A DNA stretch of 64,000 bases, from assembly GCF_040712315.1 (NCBI RefSeq), contig NC_134013.1, forward strand, positions 81,784,001-81,848,000, written 5' to 3'. Shown here in pieces: positions 11,954-24,980 of this stretch. How positions within the stretch are numbered: position 1 is the first letter of the stretch; each line of letters opens with the position of its first letter. The position numbers were made by a program, and so were the translations under genes. The DNA is from Castanea sativa (Eukaryota; Streptophyta; Magnoliopsida; Fagales; Fagaceae). The notes under the pieces are model-generated. The model searched no databases. It was not told the origin of the DNA and saw nothing but the letters and a program-made list of their open reading frames with translations.

Positions 11954-12877
11954 AACCTTTACGATTAAAAAATCGTGTTGTGCCTGGCTCCCGGTTCAAC
12001 CTAGTTTTTTACCGATTTTTAGGAATTTTATCGAACCATACTGTACCTGATTCCCAGTTATACCAGTCAATCCGATCCGGTTTTTAAAACAGTGAATTTA
12101 TACGAGTTGGATTCAAATTAATTTTTCATTTAGAAATAAATTTAAATATTATACTTTTAAATAAACATTTTAAATCAAACTATAAATACATTGCAAGGAT
12201 ACAATGTCGCTTGAAGTTGAATAATATTCATATTCATGTATGTAGTAAGCATGTATGATGAAATAATAACATAATTATCGTTGTCTAATTATACAACTAA
12301 AGATAATGCTTACCAATGGCATAAAATTCTTAAATTCTTTTTAAAATAAATGCCCCATATATCAAAATCGGATTAGAATATAAAATATCGTAAAAAATAT
12401 GAAATATGTGTGATATGCAATTTGTTCTGAAGCTCAGTGTTAGAGAATACAATGAATGTTCAAATTTTATTTATAATAAATATCTATGTGATATTTTGCA
12501 CCTAAGCACTCCTCGCAAGTGCTCAATGGACAATACTTGTCACAGTACTCCTTAGTTAATAAATAAATTCTTTGTAATAAAAAAAAAAAAAAAAGTTTAG
12601 CTTTGATCAAAATTTATGTCAAATGACATTAGATTTGTGAGTCAGCTGGTTAGGTCTCATTGGAAAGTTTATGCGACAATCTTTGTTTTAAGGGGTCATG
12701 GGCACAAATATTGAAAGAGATTGGATCAAACTCATGAAAACAATAAATAAAATTTGAAATGCGTATAGGTGGTCATGTTTCCTGCATCCATAACTTTCAT
12801 AAATTGAAAGTCTGCAATTAATCTTTCCAAAGATTATACCATTTGTACAATTTTGAGATTGTAGGACATCATATAAG
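11954..12877. other. gene-free; old repeat remnants
   Basis: No gene is seen. At about 11975-12090 are GC-richer phrases (CCGGTTCAACC, CCGATCCGGTTTTTAAAAC) that look like an older degenerate repeat into which the LINE may have inserted; similar wording (TGGTTTTAAAAACCGAT) occurs just before the LINE at about 6065. A 16-17-base A-run lies near 12579. Confidence 0.4.
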
Positions 12878-13003
12878 GGGGTATTTGATTGCGTTGTTTA
12901 AACAATAGTTTTCGTTGTTAAAACAACACAACACGTATTTTTACTCATACGTATTTTCACAATACTTAAACAACGTTATTAGAACAACATTACTAAACAT
13001 GCC
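12878..13003. mobile_element. possible MITE, about 125 bp
   Basis: The left end GGGTATTTGATTGCGTTGTT and the reverse complement of the right end, GGCATGTTTAGTAATGTTGTT, are imperfect terminal inverted repeats around a short AT-rich core. There is no coding capacity. The ends are diverged and the target duplication is unclear. Confidence 0.4.
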
Positions 13004-14300
13004 TCAAGTCTACACAAATTGAAAGGTAAAAACTTTCGAAACAACCTAATTGAAATGCTCGTCTTGTATGTAAAGTTGTCGAGAACTGTACATGTTTGAT
13101 TTGAGAAGGTGAACACCTTATGAAACAAGGCAAATTTTTTGACAACTTGATTGGGCTCCTATTTTCCTTCAAATCAATCATGGATCCTTGAAAGAAGGAG
13201 TGCCAAGCATGACTCATAATGGAAACAATACGAAGCCATTGGATGTATCAATTTTGTGAACAAAATTGGATGGAAACTCATGATTGGTATGTGGTTAGTC
13301 TGAATAGTACCACCTTCTTAAAGTGAACAAAATATCTCTTTGAAATGATGCCCCTATCTTTCAAAGTGGTAATCAAGATAGTGAGAATCACGATGTACCC
13401 AAATTCCATATGCCATTATTGGTCGATTATATAACTTTTTGCTAATGGAAGTGTTTGTTTTTTTGATAAGAAGATAGCAACTTTCATTAAGAAAAAATAA
13501 AAATAATACATCTTAAGCTAAAGTAGACTCAATCATCTATCCTAGTTACATAACTATTAATACCCTTGGCAAATCATGCCAAAATATGTGTTGAACAGTT
13601 GCCTTGACATGAAATATTTGAGCCAATCTAAAGTTTCACAATTTGAGCTGAATAGGTAGAATTTATGTAAAGGAAATGCTCAAAATACCCCAAATAGGCT
13701 GCCAAAAGTTAGGGATAAAATAGGAAATGACAAAATTGACTAAAAAAAATTGGAAAAGTGAGGATTTTTGCTCGTGATGGTCACATGTATTGCGCATGAC
13801 TATTACATGTATGCGAGTAGACACATGTTAAGATATCGCCCACGTCATACATCTTTTTACTTGTATAAATATTATAAAATGATATTCTGACATATACCTC
13901 TAGGTGACGGAGTCTCCAAATTCATGAAAGCGAATGATGGATTGAGTAAGAAACTATTAACATGTTTGATGCATATGCTCAAGAAGAACACCACAAGCAT
14001 ACATATTGGCCCCAAAGGTATAGTTAACATAGTATGTTTATAAATCCTTAACTCAAACAATGTACGAGAAAGTTTTGTAAAAAAACTCAATCGTTAAGTT
14101 GGTAGAAAGTACCAAACATGAAGTAAATATAATTTATTTAAAGAATACCAAACTTGATTTAATGAAATTTTATCTTTTATTGGGTGGCTTTTATCTAATA
14201 ATAAAACTTGGGATAAGTGAGTTATGGTGAAATCTTTTATTGGATGGCTTTTATCTTTAAAAAGAAAGATTTATAGCACTGCTCCATGGACTCTGACATG
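13004..14300. other. gene-free stretch
   Basis: No gene is supported. Near 13460 a T-run followed by GATAAGAAGATAGCAA resembles a minus-strand retroelement tail, but no body sequence is recognisable beyond it. The open frames at 12993-13217 and 13872-14090 on the minus strand have no domain and no splice partners. Confidence 0.4.
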
Positions 14301-14302
14301 AG

Positions 14303-14516
14303 AATTGGGTTTGTTTGGATACTGCTTATTGCTGAAAACTGAAAATACTGTAGCAAAATAATTTTTAAATGTGTGAATAGTACCGTAAAATCTAGTTTTA
14401 AAGTTGTTTTTGCTGAAAAAAGTATTTATGGGTCCTGTAAACAATGCATGAGACCTACTAAAAAAAATGTAACCGCTGAAAATCACGCAAAACGAGCTTC
14501 CCAAACTCACGCTTAC
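14303..14516. mobile_element. probable hAT-like MITE
   Basis: The element opens with GGGTTTGTTTGGATACTGC and closes with CTTCCCAAACTCACGCTT. Its ends are loosely inverted, and its internal wording (GCTGAAAACTGAAAATACTG, a GTGAATAGTACCGT phrase) is typical of abundant plant MITEs. It is about 210 bp with no frame of interest. Confidence 0.45.
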
Positions 14517-14689
14517 TGAATTAGTGAATGATTGTGAAGAGTGCATAATGTCCAGCATCCAACACCAGCACCAGCACCAGCATCTCTTGAAAAGTGTACC
14601 ATGGATGAAGATTAGGAATTGCCATATATCTACACTAGTCCTAGCATGGCACATTTTGCAATAACTTATTAAAATTGTGTAAGTGATAA

Positions 14690-15230
14690 CGGGTGTGATG
14701 AGTCAAGTTAAGAATTTTTTTAACCCAATTTATCATGGTGGGTAAAAAAAAAAAAAAAAATTCAATCTAACTTAACCCATCACAATGGCCAAATCCAATC
14801 CACATGGATTGGGTTGACTAGGTTGAACGGTTTTTTTTTTTTTTTTAATTTCTATTATTACCATTAAGTTAAGGATTAGAATAACCACAACAAATAAAAG
14901 CAAATTTATAACCAAATAATTATGAGCATAACACCAAACAAACACAAACTATATAAGAAGAATTTAGGGTTTAGGTTTTATTTAGGAAGAGAGGCAAAAA
15001 AGTAAATAACAAAATTACATTATATATAATATATTTTAAAATTTAAAAAATATATTAAACATAGGTGGGTCAAGTTGGGTTAGGCAGATTTGTAAATCTC
15101 ATGATCTAAACCCAACCTGGCCCACTTTAAAAAAAAAAAATCATAACCCAATCCAACCCACCAACCCTTAAAAACTGGCCCAACTCGATGGGTTGGGTTG
15201 GGTTGGGTCGAATCAGTTTTGGCGGATTCA
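14690..15230. repeat. segment rich in TGGGTT/AACCCA phrases
   Basis: Both ends of this 540-bp segment carry clustered TGGGTT and AACCCA repeats, including GGGTTGGGTTGGGTTGGG at about 15190, around an AT-rich core. Clustered subterminal repeats like these are seen in some non-autonomous hAT elements, so that is one reading. The unit is not the plant telomere repeat. Confidence 0.4.
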
Positions 15231-16585
15231 CATGTTCTCTGCACACTCCTAAATGATGGTGTGTAAATGATGAATCATCATATACAAATGACCTTGTTAA
15301 CATACTCCACCACATGAGTTGGCGCAAAAAATATGAAACATAAGCTATGTCCCTAGGCTTTCTCATAAATATATGGCCTAAAATGTGCCAACTCATCTAA
15401 ACACTTTATAACTTAGCATGATAACAATATGTTTAACCATGGCTTTTGCTATTATGTTCACATAAAAAATGATATATATTAAGCTTTTAAATAAGTTGAC
15501 ACATTTTAGACCTTAGATTTATTTGAGACAAATCCTAGCCTTTAAATGGAAGATTCAGATTCATATTAGTTGTGGTTTACATATCATTTCTAAACGCCAT
15601 CTATTTTTTTTTAATTTAATCATTGTAATGGAGAGAAATGATTTGAACCCTCGACATCTCATTCAAAACATCAATAAATGATACTTGAAATACGAGACCT
15701 TTGGTTAATATATCTTATGAATGGTAATAAAATAATTGTGCTCACACTTGTATATACATTATATGAATATCTTATTGGGTATCATTCCAACACTCAATTG
15801 ACTGTTGTAGGCTATTTTCTTTGTCAAAAATATAATCCCCAAAATTATATAGCTTTGTCATGATAACAAATAACAAATATTACACGTTTACACTTGGAAA
15901 ATTAAAGGTTTTTGTGATCAGACGTTGTACGAAAAGTAAAAGAATTGGAACATAGCATTTTGTTTCATTTCATGCCACAGCACCAAGGATTTAGCAACAA
16001 AAAGAAAGTCCTAAGTAGGATTAATTATTATATATAAGTGAGTAAGGTTATGCGTCTAAACCTATTTTTGGGTACCATTTGTTCATTTTTGCTTTGATGA
16101 CACATGGCTATCAGATCCAACGAGGAATCTAAAGCTTTTTCCTCTAGTTGTAGGTGACAAGTAAGCTTAAGCTCATTTATACCATGGGAACAAATGCTTT
16201 AACAAAGTTAAATAAAGCACGGATTCAAATTATATATATATATAAAAGTCGAATAAAGTTTACTCCACTTTGACTTTCACTTTCCATGGCAACAATAATT
16301 ATTATTCTATACATATGAGATATGATATATATGATTTATCCTTAAGGGGAAAAAAATGTTTTACCTTTAAAATGGATTCGTTTTAAAATTTAGAAAAGGG
16401 TTGAAATGCATTTTTAAGTGCCTCAAGGGCAACCATTAAAGTGGAATTTTCAATGCCACCTTTTTTAGATGTTAAATTTTTTTATTAACTTTTGCTATTT
16501 TTACTGTTTCTCTATGTAGATGGAATTTGTTTTATTCTTCTTGACTAATGCTCTAGCCTCTAGAAGCATTCGTTAGCGTACTTTA
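15231..16585. other. gene-free stretch
   Basis: No gene is supported. A segment at about 15605-15690 (GATTTGAACCCTCGACATC) looks like a degraded SINE B-box region on the minus strand. The rest is AT-rich with a short TA microsatellite near 16230. Confidence 0.4.
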
Positions 16586-16848
16586 TAAATTTTTGGGTAT
16601 ATTCTATTAACATACCCTAAGTTTTGGGTTAATGTCAGGCAGATCAAAAACTTTTCAAAATTAACTAATTTGGTCCACAAAGCCAACTTAGTCCTTAAGG
16701 CAGTTGAGAAAAATGATTAATTGGTTTAATAGTGTTTAAGGACTAAGTTGACTATAGAGATTAAATTGATTAATTTTGAAAAGTCTTGAACTTTGTTGGC
16801 GTTAGCCAAAATCTCATAATATGTTAATAGAATTTACCCCAAAATTTA
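16586..16848. mobile_element. MITE with terminal inverted repeats, 263 bp
   Basis: The left end TAAATTTTTGGGTATATTCT (16586-16605), continuing ATTAACATA, is matched in inverted form by the right end, which finishes ATAGAATTTACCCCAAAATT then TA at 16848. About 29 bases pair with two or three mismatches. Inner parts also pair (CAAAACTTTTC-like against GAAAAGTCTTG), so nearly the whole element folds back. It has no coding capacity. Confidence 0.75.
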
Positions 16849-17121
16849 ATGTACATGCATATGCATGAGAGATGATACATATGACTAATGGTGTGGTCCT
16901 GTGGATACCCAAAAACAAATCACTAATGGTTATTATTAGAAAGTTCATGTTACTCCTTTTTTGAGAACAAAGTTCATGTTACTCTAAATACAAAATATAG
17001 CTTACAAACTTATTCATCATTAATTACTGAAAAAACAATTTCAACATCCATTTACAAGGTAGTTGAATCACAAAAAATTACAAGTTTTATGTAGTAAAAA
17101 TTGTAGTCTCATTTCCTTGTC

Positions 17122-17797
17122 CAGGGATGGCCCTAGGCAATGTCCAAGGGGTTCAAATGAACCCCTAAGCTAACCAAAAAAAAAAAAAAAATTTATTTAT
17201 TTGAGCCTCCTAAAATAAAATTTTGAACACTCTAAACCTAGAACCAGCTAAAATAAGTTTGAATATGATTCTTTTTACAATCTTTTGGTATTTTTAAACA
17301 CAAGAAAAAGCCTAGTAGCAAACCAACTCAATTTGAAATTTGGGTGAGGAAGGTAAACCTAACAACAAAAGTGAAAATTTATTCATCTTAAACCTTAGGA
17401 AAAAACTCATTTAGATCTTAACTAATTTGAAATAAAGTAATAGATAAAATTTTATTATATTTATATTTCGCTTGCAATTCAATTAGCAACACTAATTAAT
17501 ATATTTATTTTATTTAAAAACAATAGATGATTTCCAAGATTATGTTCAATGTATTAAGAAATAATATGCTAAAATTAACTTATAATTTATCTTTTATGAG
17601 AAATGTTATATTTACAATATTTTTATAACAAATCCTAAGTGATAGATTGCTACTCGCAGTTAATGATGAGCAAAACATAACACTTCTCATCTTTTATTTT
17701 ATTGCTAGTATGCACTGCGGACAAATTTGTAAAAGAGAAACACCTATAAAATTCATCTTTCTATTAAAAAAAAAAAATCCTAGGGCCACCGCTATTA
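17122..17797. mobile_element. non-autonomous hAT-like element with 8-bp target duplication
   Basis: The element begins CAGGGATGGCCCTAGG and ends CCTAGGGCCACCGCTATTA, so both ends share an inverted GGCCCTAGG core. It is flanked by TCCTTGTC (17114-17121) and TCCTCGTC (17798-17805), an 8-bp direct repeat with one mismatch. A CAGGG start and 8-bp duplication are hAT hallmarks. The 676-bp interior is AT-rich and has no transposase. Confidence 0.7.
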
Positions 17798-18214
17798 TCC
17801 TCGTCACTTATATAATGTATGAATCTACTTAACAAGTACTTTTAGAATATTTGTTAATAAATATGATAAAAAAATTATCAACTTTTTTCTATTTTCAATA
17901 AAAATTTTTTAAAAATAAATTTTAAATCAATACCCTTAAAACATTTTCGCACTATACCACTTGCTATTTCTAAGGAATAATGAGAATGGCTTGTGTTATC
18001 TATTTATCTAGGATACAAACACGTGTCTGTATCGCAACGTGTGGAGTAGAGCCGGTGGACACAAGTGAGTAATAAACTAATAATACCTCATTTGGCAGGT
18101 GTTCCATACGTCAACGCAACTTACACAGCATATTCGGCCCACCGAGTCACAGTGACAGGTCTCTGATTCCTTTGAGGGTTCATGATAAATAGATAGAGGC
18201 TCACACACCTAAAA

Positions 18215-21200
18215 ATGGCTGCCATTGTTGTATCCGTGGCCTCCACACTGGTAGCTTCGTCTTCTCGATATTCTTCTTCTTCTACTTCTACCTCCTTACT
18301 TTTCACTAAACTAAGGTCTTCTTCCCCATTTCTTCGATTTTCTTTAGCTGTTACACCCTTTTGCTCTCGCAAAGGTAGATTCATGGCTCACACTCTCGCT
18401 CAGGCCAATCTCGGCCTCACTTACCCTGCAGGCATCGAAGCCCCTAAGGTCTCTTTCTCTCTCTTCTTTGAAAACCCATTATTTATTTTTTCATTTTGTT
18501 TAATATTTTGGCTTTTGGATTGAGTTTCTTGGCTAAAGTTTGTGCCTTTGTGGACATTTGTGGTCATGGTTGATGGGTTTCTCTGTTTGAGCCCACTAGA
18601 CTTTTCACTTTTTGTGCTTCATGTTTTTAACAATTTTGATGGATTTTATGGTTAATGTTCATAAAGATTTGATCTTTGTTAATGGCGTTATGTCTCTATC
18701 TTTCTATCAAAATTATTATTTCTTTACTATGTGTTATAGAGTCACATTTTTTGAATTATCTGATTGATGAACATAAAGACTTTATCTTTGTTAATGGGGT
18801 TACATATATATCCTTATATATGCATTTTTTTTCTTCGATATGCGCGAAGGAGTCACAGCTATTGAATAATCTGATTGAACTTGAAACTTGATGAGACAGA
18901 TGGTATAAAGAATTGGTTTTTTCTGTATCTGAATACCGAACACAGTTATTTATGTGATAAATCCATCGTGGACATAACATTTGATTGAATATTAGGATAT
19001 TGATTTTGTGAATACAGTTTTTTGTGAATACTGAACACAGTTTTTTCTGCGTGTTTGTGAAAACTCCTGAAAGATCTCTTTTGCTGCGAAAAATATTGAT
19101 GTGACGGAATGGAAGGGAGACATACTTGCAGTGGGTGTCACTGAGAAAGACTTGGCAAAGGATGAGAACTCAAAGTTTCAGAATTCAATTTTGAAGAAGT
19201 TGGACTCTCAGTTGGGTGGTTTGTTGGCTGAAGCCTCTTCTGAGGAGGACTTTACTGGAAAGGCTGGCCAATCGACAGTTCTTAGGCTTCCGGGTCTTGG
19301 CTCGAAAAGGGTTGGCTTGATTGGGCTTGGACAGTCTGTTTCAACTCCAGCTGCTTTTCGGGGTCTTGGTGAGGCCGTTGCAGCAGCAGCAAAGTCTACT
19401 CAAGCAAGTGATGTTGCTATTGTGCTGGCCTCTTCCGAAGGGCTCTCTGCTGAATCAAAGCTTAACTCAGCTACGGCAATAGCATCTGGTACTTATTTTA
19501 AGGTCTAAGGAGTTCTAATTCAAAATTTTCTTGTTGACATATATGTGGTAAAATTTGGCTAAACATGGTGGAATGATTGAATTGTCCTAGGAACTGTGCT
19601 GGGGTTATATGAAGACAATAGATATAAATCAGAGTCAAAGAAACCAGCTCTAAAGTCTGTGGATATTCTTGGTCTTGGAACTGGACCTGAACTGGAAAAG
19701 AAGCTCAAGTATGCAGAAGATGTTTCTTCTGCAGTAATTTTTGGACGAGAGCTTGTGAATTCACCTGCCAATGTACTCACACCTGGTTCGTATGACTTGC
19801 ATTTTTGAATAATCCCTTAATCCTTTTTCTTAATATATAATTTTATAGTACAATGGAGGAGGGGGGATTTGAACCTGGGTTCTCTTAATAAAGAGAATAG
19901 GTCATGCCATTGAGCTACAAGGCTCTTTCCTCTTGGTCCTCATTCCTATATCCTACAGTAATATATTAGGCAGTTATTGATTATCTTATATGTGCGACAC
20001 ATTAATAGGTATGATGTTTAAAAGTTTTATTTTGTCTGCTAGTATTTTGTTTTATCTGTTGGTGTTTATTACCTGAACATTTTTGGTATTAATTGTATGC
20101 AATGACTTTTATACTTCAGCGGTACTCGCAGAAGAGGCTTCAAAGATTGCCTCATTGTACAGTGATGTTTTTTCTGCTAAAATTTTAAATGCTGAGCAAT
20201 GCAAAGAATTGAAGATGGGGTCATATCTGGGCGTAGCTGCAGCCTCTGCAAATCCTCCTCACTTCATACATTTGTGTTACAAACCTCCAGGTGGACCTGC
20301 CAAAGTCAAGTTGGCATTGGTTGGAAAAGGGTTGACCTTTGACAGGTGCATATATGTTTTCACTACCAAGGAGTTTTTACTGGTTCAGTTATCACTTGAT
20401 CAAAGAGCAAAGAATGGGAACTCATTGCCTATTTTTTTTGGGATGTTCAATGTCTGATGCCTACATTAAGATTGAAATTGAGTTATATGATTTATTAAAT
20501 TGTTGATATGTCTTGGGTATTACCTACCAACTAGTGAGCCACTCCTTTCTCTTGTTGCTATGTACATGCCAATTACAAGGATGATTTTATATTTATTCTT
20601 TTTATTGCAATTGCTTTCCTAATGGTGATGGATGTGGGGTTTACTTAGGGAAAGATAATTTTTTTTTTCTGTGTGTTGTTTTTTTTATTGTTGCTGGCTC
20701 TCAGTTTACATGAATTATTGAAATTTATCTTTTTGTGTTATTAGTGGTGGCTACAACATCAAGACAGGACCAGGCTGTTCCATTGAGCTCATGAAATTTG
20801 ATATGGGGGGTTCAGCAGCAGTTCTAGGTGCAGCAAAAGCTATTGGTCAAATTAAACCTTCCGGAGTAGAGGTCAGCAATTTAATTTATTTTGTTCTTAT
20901 GTGGTGTAATGAAAATTACCCTGATCGATCATTTTGTACTCCTACTTTGAGTAGTTGAATCCTGTAATATATTCCTTCTGTTTGAGTAAAAGTGTCTTGT
21001 ATATGCAGGTTCATTTCATTGTGGCAGCTTGTGAGAACATGATAAGTGGAACTGGCATGAGACCTGGAGATATTTTAACAGCATCAAATGGAAAGACCAT
21101 TGAGGTACGGATTCTTTGGCTTGTGCAGAGTTCATGCAATAATAGTAAGATTTTTCATTGACTTGTAGGATTGTGTCATATTAAGATGTATTTTAAAATA

Positions 21201-22578
21201 TACCCAAGGCATCTTAAACCATGTTATAAATTTTTTTATTTTTCAAAGATAAACTTCAGCTTCAAGTCCTTTGTTGATTCTTCTGGTGGATCCTAGTGAA
21301 ATATTTTCAGTTAGATGCTTGTGTTTTTAGTTCAGTGCATTTATGCCCTTGTTGGGTAGCAAATGCAATAGTCGACCTGGGTTAAACTCAATTGGGTCCA
21401 CAATCGCAGGAGCCTGAACTAAAAAAAAAATTATGAAAATTTATGAGGGTATGTGTTTGGATGTTCAATTTAAATTGGATGGCTCCATTGTCTTTTCCTA
21501 TATTTTTCATAGCTTATGGGAACCAATAAGAAAATTCGCTTGTAATATTTGACGTTTTAAGACCAGTTTTGGGATTTCTCAAATTTCCTCTATCCTAATT
21601 TTCACTGTTGGAGTTGGCAAAATTTATCATTTTCTATAATAGCCTCATTCATGGTGATGAATTTATATATAAAACATGACTGCAGTTCAATATTTAAGAG
21701 TGTCCAAACCCACCACTACATAATATTAAAATGATTTCAATGCATTATATAGTTTTCTGAAATGCACCATAAAGATATTTGGAGCATAATAATATACATA
21801 AAATAAAATTACATTTAGGTTGGGTCTGGTCATTGGTTACATTCCAGCCTTCCTTCCCTTTGAAACCTATCTTGTATTGCCATATTGTATTTTGTTTTCC
21901 AATGTAAAATGCAGTTACAGACTGCATATGGACTGGCAGATTATTTTCCAGTTCTTTTTATATTATATACGATTCAAAACTTGCTTCAAGAGATTGTTAA
22001 ATTTCCAATTATTGAATTATGTTGGACTGATCTAGTTCTTTGTTGAATTACTATGATGTAATGAGCATAGGAGGCTTGATTTTCAATGGCCTACTTGAGA
22101 TGAATTCTTTTTTGTTTGAACAACAATAATGATAACAGCATGAACTGTTCAGTATACAGATATTGAACTGTCTGGTCTGTTATAGCCCCTTTGGGATATA
22201 AAATATATCTTTTCGCAATATCCCCATAGTGTCTTACATAAATATATGCATTTCGTTTGGGGTCATATTATTGCTGTTTACATCATACATTTGGTATCAA
22301 ACAAAGTTAGCTGTTTTTTGGAATATTATTGGTTTTTGTTCCCCCTCAAGAGGACCATCAGTGGTTTAATTGCTGAGGTTCTGCATCAATATCTACTAAC
22401 TGAGATTTTTTTTTTTGTCATTCAATCTCTACTGCAGGTTAATAACACCGATGCTGAGGGCAGACTTACATTGGCAGATGCTTTGGTATATGCTTGTAAC
22501 CAAGGTGTTGAGAAGGTAATGCTTAAATGAAGGGCCATGTCTATGTGTCTTTGGTATTTTTTAAAATTACAATGGATA

Positions 22579-22627
<49 letters not shown>

Positions 22628-22639
22628 TTCTTCTTCTTC

Positions 22640-22676
<37 letters not shown>

Positions 22677-24179
22677 ATAAACTTAGCACAAAATATTTGA
22701 ACTTCTATTTGTTTGCTGTTTGATCAGTGAGATGTCCTCATTTGATTTCAAAGGGCTAGAAGCAGTGGTTCACTTTCCTCTAATTTTTTTTGTAGAAAAT
22801 GAGATTGAGAATGAAACTTCTGAATGATATTGGCCATAGATATGCTGTGCTTCATAACACATTCACAGTGTTTATGTAATCTAGAATCAGTTATATTACT
22901 TATATAACCCTTTAAAATTCAAATTAAAGTATACCTGCTGTTGGGGAATTGGGTCCAGAAATAGAGGACATACTGTCATGCTTCACCTTGTTCTTCTAAC
23001 TCTTTTTTTCTTGAAAGAGTTTCAATCTTTTAAAGATGTTTATATGGGTTTAGAATCTGTGCTCACACTTATTAATTGTTCTACAGATAATTGACTTGGC
23101 GACTTTAACTGGAGCTTGTGTAGTTGCTCTTGGGCCCTCAGTTGCAGGTATCTACATATTGTGGTGTTGCACTGTTTATTTGAGTTTTATATCCTGCTGG
23201 GATTCTAGTTCTGAGAACCATACAAAATTGTATTGTATACAAATCAGTAAAGACCAAGGACGAGTTGAGTGCTGGTTAGGGTTATGCATGTGGTGGTGTA
23301 AGAGAGAAAACAAGGGGAAGAAAGGCACGTTTTTTAAATTTAGGTAGCTGTAACTTCTAAGAAATAGTTAGTACACTGGCAGTCTGTGTGGTTTTCATGG
23401 AATAGGGTGAAAACATTTTATGTTTGCAACTTGTTCAAGCCTATTGATTAGTGGCTTCTTACTTGCTGCATTCAGTCTTTCACATATCTGCTAAACTCTT
23501 GAATACCAGTAATTTTGTTGATGGCAAACCTTTGTTCTTTTTCTTTTAGGTATCTTTACACCCAGTGATGACTTGGCCAAGGAGGTAATTGCAGCTTCAG
23601 AGGCCAGTGGGGAGAAACTTTGGAGGTTGCCTTTGGAGGAAAGTTATTGGGAGTCCATGAAATCAGGAGTAGCTGATATGGTCAACACTGGTGGTCGTCC
23701 AGGTGGTGCTATCACTGCTGCTCTCTTCTTGAAGCAGGTATATGATCGGAACATTAATTATTTTTTTTTCTTGATAATAAGTTGTTCAGTGATTTGTTAT
23801 GATTGTAATCCATGCTTTTCAGGGTCTCTTTCTTCTTTATCTGCGTTTTTGCCTCTCTTTAATATTTGTGGTGTTTTTATTTTTAATTTTTATAAACCTT
23901 GGAGGAAAGGGAGGGAGGGAGGTAAGGGGTGGAGTGTTGGGTGATTGGGGCAGCAGAGTTAGTTGCTCTTATTTTGACTCGCTTCTAAGCAAAGTCCTCT
24001 TCAATTGTAGTTGCTATGGATTTCTGAAACTTTGAGTTGTGCTTTTGCAGTTTGTTGATGAGAAGGTTCAATGGATGCATATTGACTTAGCAGGCCCAGT
24101 TTGGAATGATAAGAAACGCGCTGCAACAGGATTTGGTATTTCTACTTTGGTCGAGTGGGTTTTGAAGAACTCTTCTTAG
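18215..24179 (+). CDS. LAP2: leucine aminopeptidase 2, chloroplast type (M17 family)
   Basis: Ten GT-AG exons: 18215-18448, 19074-19488, 19591-19785, 20120-20345, 20745-20871, 21009-21104, 22438-22515, 23087-23147, 23550-23737 and 24051-24179. They join in phase to 1749 nt, 582 residues, close to plant plastid LAPs. Residues 1 to about 65 are Ser/Ala/Thr-rich with Arg and few acids, which fits a transit peptide. The M17 catalytic domain keeps metal ligands Lys351, Asp356, Asp376, Asp436 and Glu438, and catalytic Lys363 and Arg440; the family signature NTDAEGRL is at 434-441. The enzyme is a two-metal hexameric peptidase removing N-terminal Leu and related residues; plant members also take part in stress peptide turnover. 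A SINE lies in intron 3 and large microsatellites in intron 7. The start is the first ATG and keeps the whole transit peptide. Confidence 0.95.
19845..19928 (-). mobile_element. tRNA-derived SINE-like copy
   Basis: On the minus strand there is an exact-looking A box TAGCTCAATGG and B box GGTTCAAATCC about 40 bases apart, preceded by CAAGAGGAAAGAGCCTTG. The core could be mistaken for a tRNA gene, but no cloverleaf arms are supported. It lies antisense in intron 3 of LAP2. Confidence 0.55.
22582..22672. repeat. compound (TA)n-(TTC)n-(TC)n microsatellite
   Basis: A pure TA run of about 44 bases is followed by TTC repeats and then CT repeats, in intron 7 of LAP2 well away from the splice sites. 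Such compound arrays vary in length between individuals and could serve as a marker. Confidence 0.95.
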
Positions 24180-24892
24180 ATAAAGGTTGAAGCATTCTGT
24201 TGGGATCTCATACACGTCAAGGGAGGAGAGGAGGAACAATGTCACAGAGCATCCTTGGTGGAGTTTCTAATCATATGAATAAATATGTTGGAGTTGAGAA
24301 GTCATGAGTGGAAGGCATGGTCTTGTTTGAGCTTGTTATAGAAACTTAAAACTAGAATTTCAACTGAAATGGTGTTTTTAAATGTCTCTCAGTCCTTTCT
24401 TAAAAAAAAAAAGTCTTCCAGCCCTCATGATTTTTTGGACCATCTATTTTCTTCTGGTCTCAATTTGGAGAAAGTATCTCTTCTAATAGAGGCATGGCAT
24501 ATTTCTCATTTAACAGGCCAATAAGTTAAAACTATGTGAGAGGTTGATCGGATCAACTTTGACAAGCGTATTCAATCATATGGCATTCACTTATTGGCTT
24601 GTTACGTTGTTAACTTGGTATACCTGTCACAAAACGTGCTTTCTTGTCAAATTGGTGGTGTGTTCTTTGTGTAAATGGGAGTTGGCTGGGAAGGCTTTAA
24701 TAAGTTTGTCTAGATAAGATTTGGCTTTATTTCAAATAAGTAATTATTAGATGCTCCAAAGTCAATAAAAGCAAGTTGCCTAATACCAAAATTAATTTTG
24801 TGGCATAACTTTTTAAGTTTATGTTATATTATTTTATTAGGTGACTTAGTTTTATTGACGTGGAGTTATACTGTAGTGGTAGCTAAAATCAT

Positions 24893-24980
24893 GTTTTGAA
24901 AAACACAATTTTAATTATAATGGTGAAATAGTAAAATTGTGATTTTCACAATTATAATTGAAATTGTGTTTTGAAAACAC
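24893..24980. repeat. hairpin-forming inverted repeat
   Basis: The left arm GTTTTGAAAAACACAATTTT followed by AATTATAA pairs with the right arm TTATAATTGAAATTGTGTTT followed by TGAAAACAC. That gives a stem of about 28 bp around a loop of about 31 bases. The loop also contains a shorter repeat of AATTGTGATTTTCACAATT type. It is probably a small MITE remnant. Confidence 0.6.

Noticed and set aside
15150..15215. GGGTTGGGTT run as interstitial telomere repeat
   Set aside because: The plant telomere unit is TTTAGGG; the repeat here is TGGGT-based and part of a transposon-like segment.
19845..19928. tRNA gene
   Set aside because: The A and B boxes are good, but acceptor, D and T arms cannot be paired; a SINE explains the boxes and the wider family.
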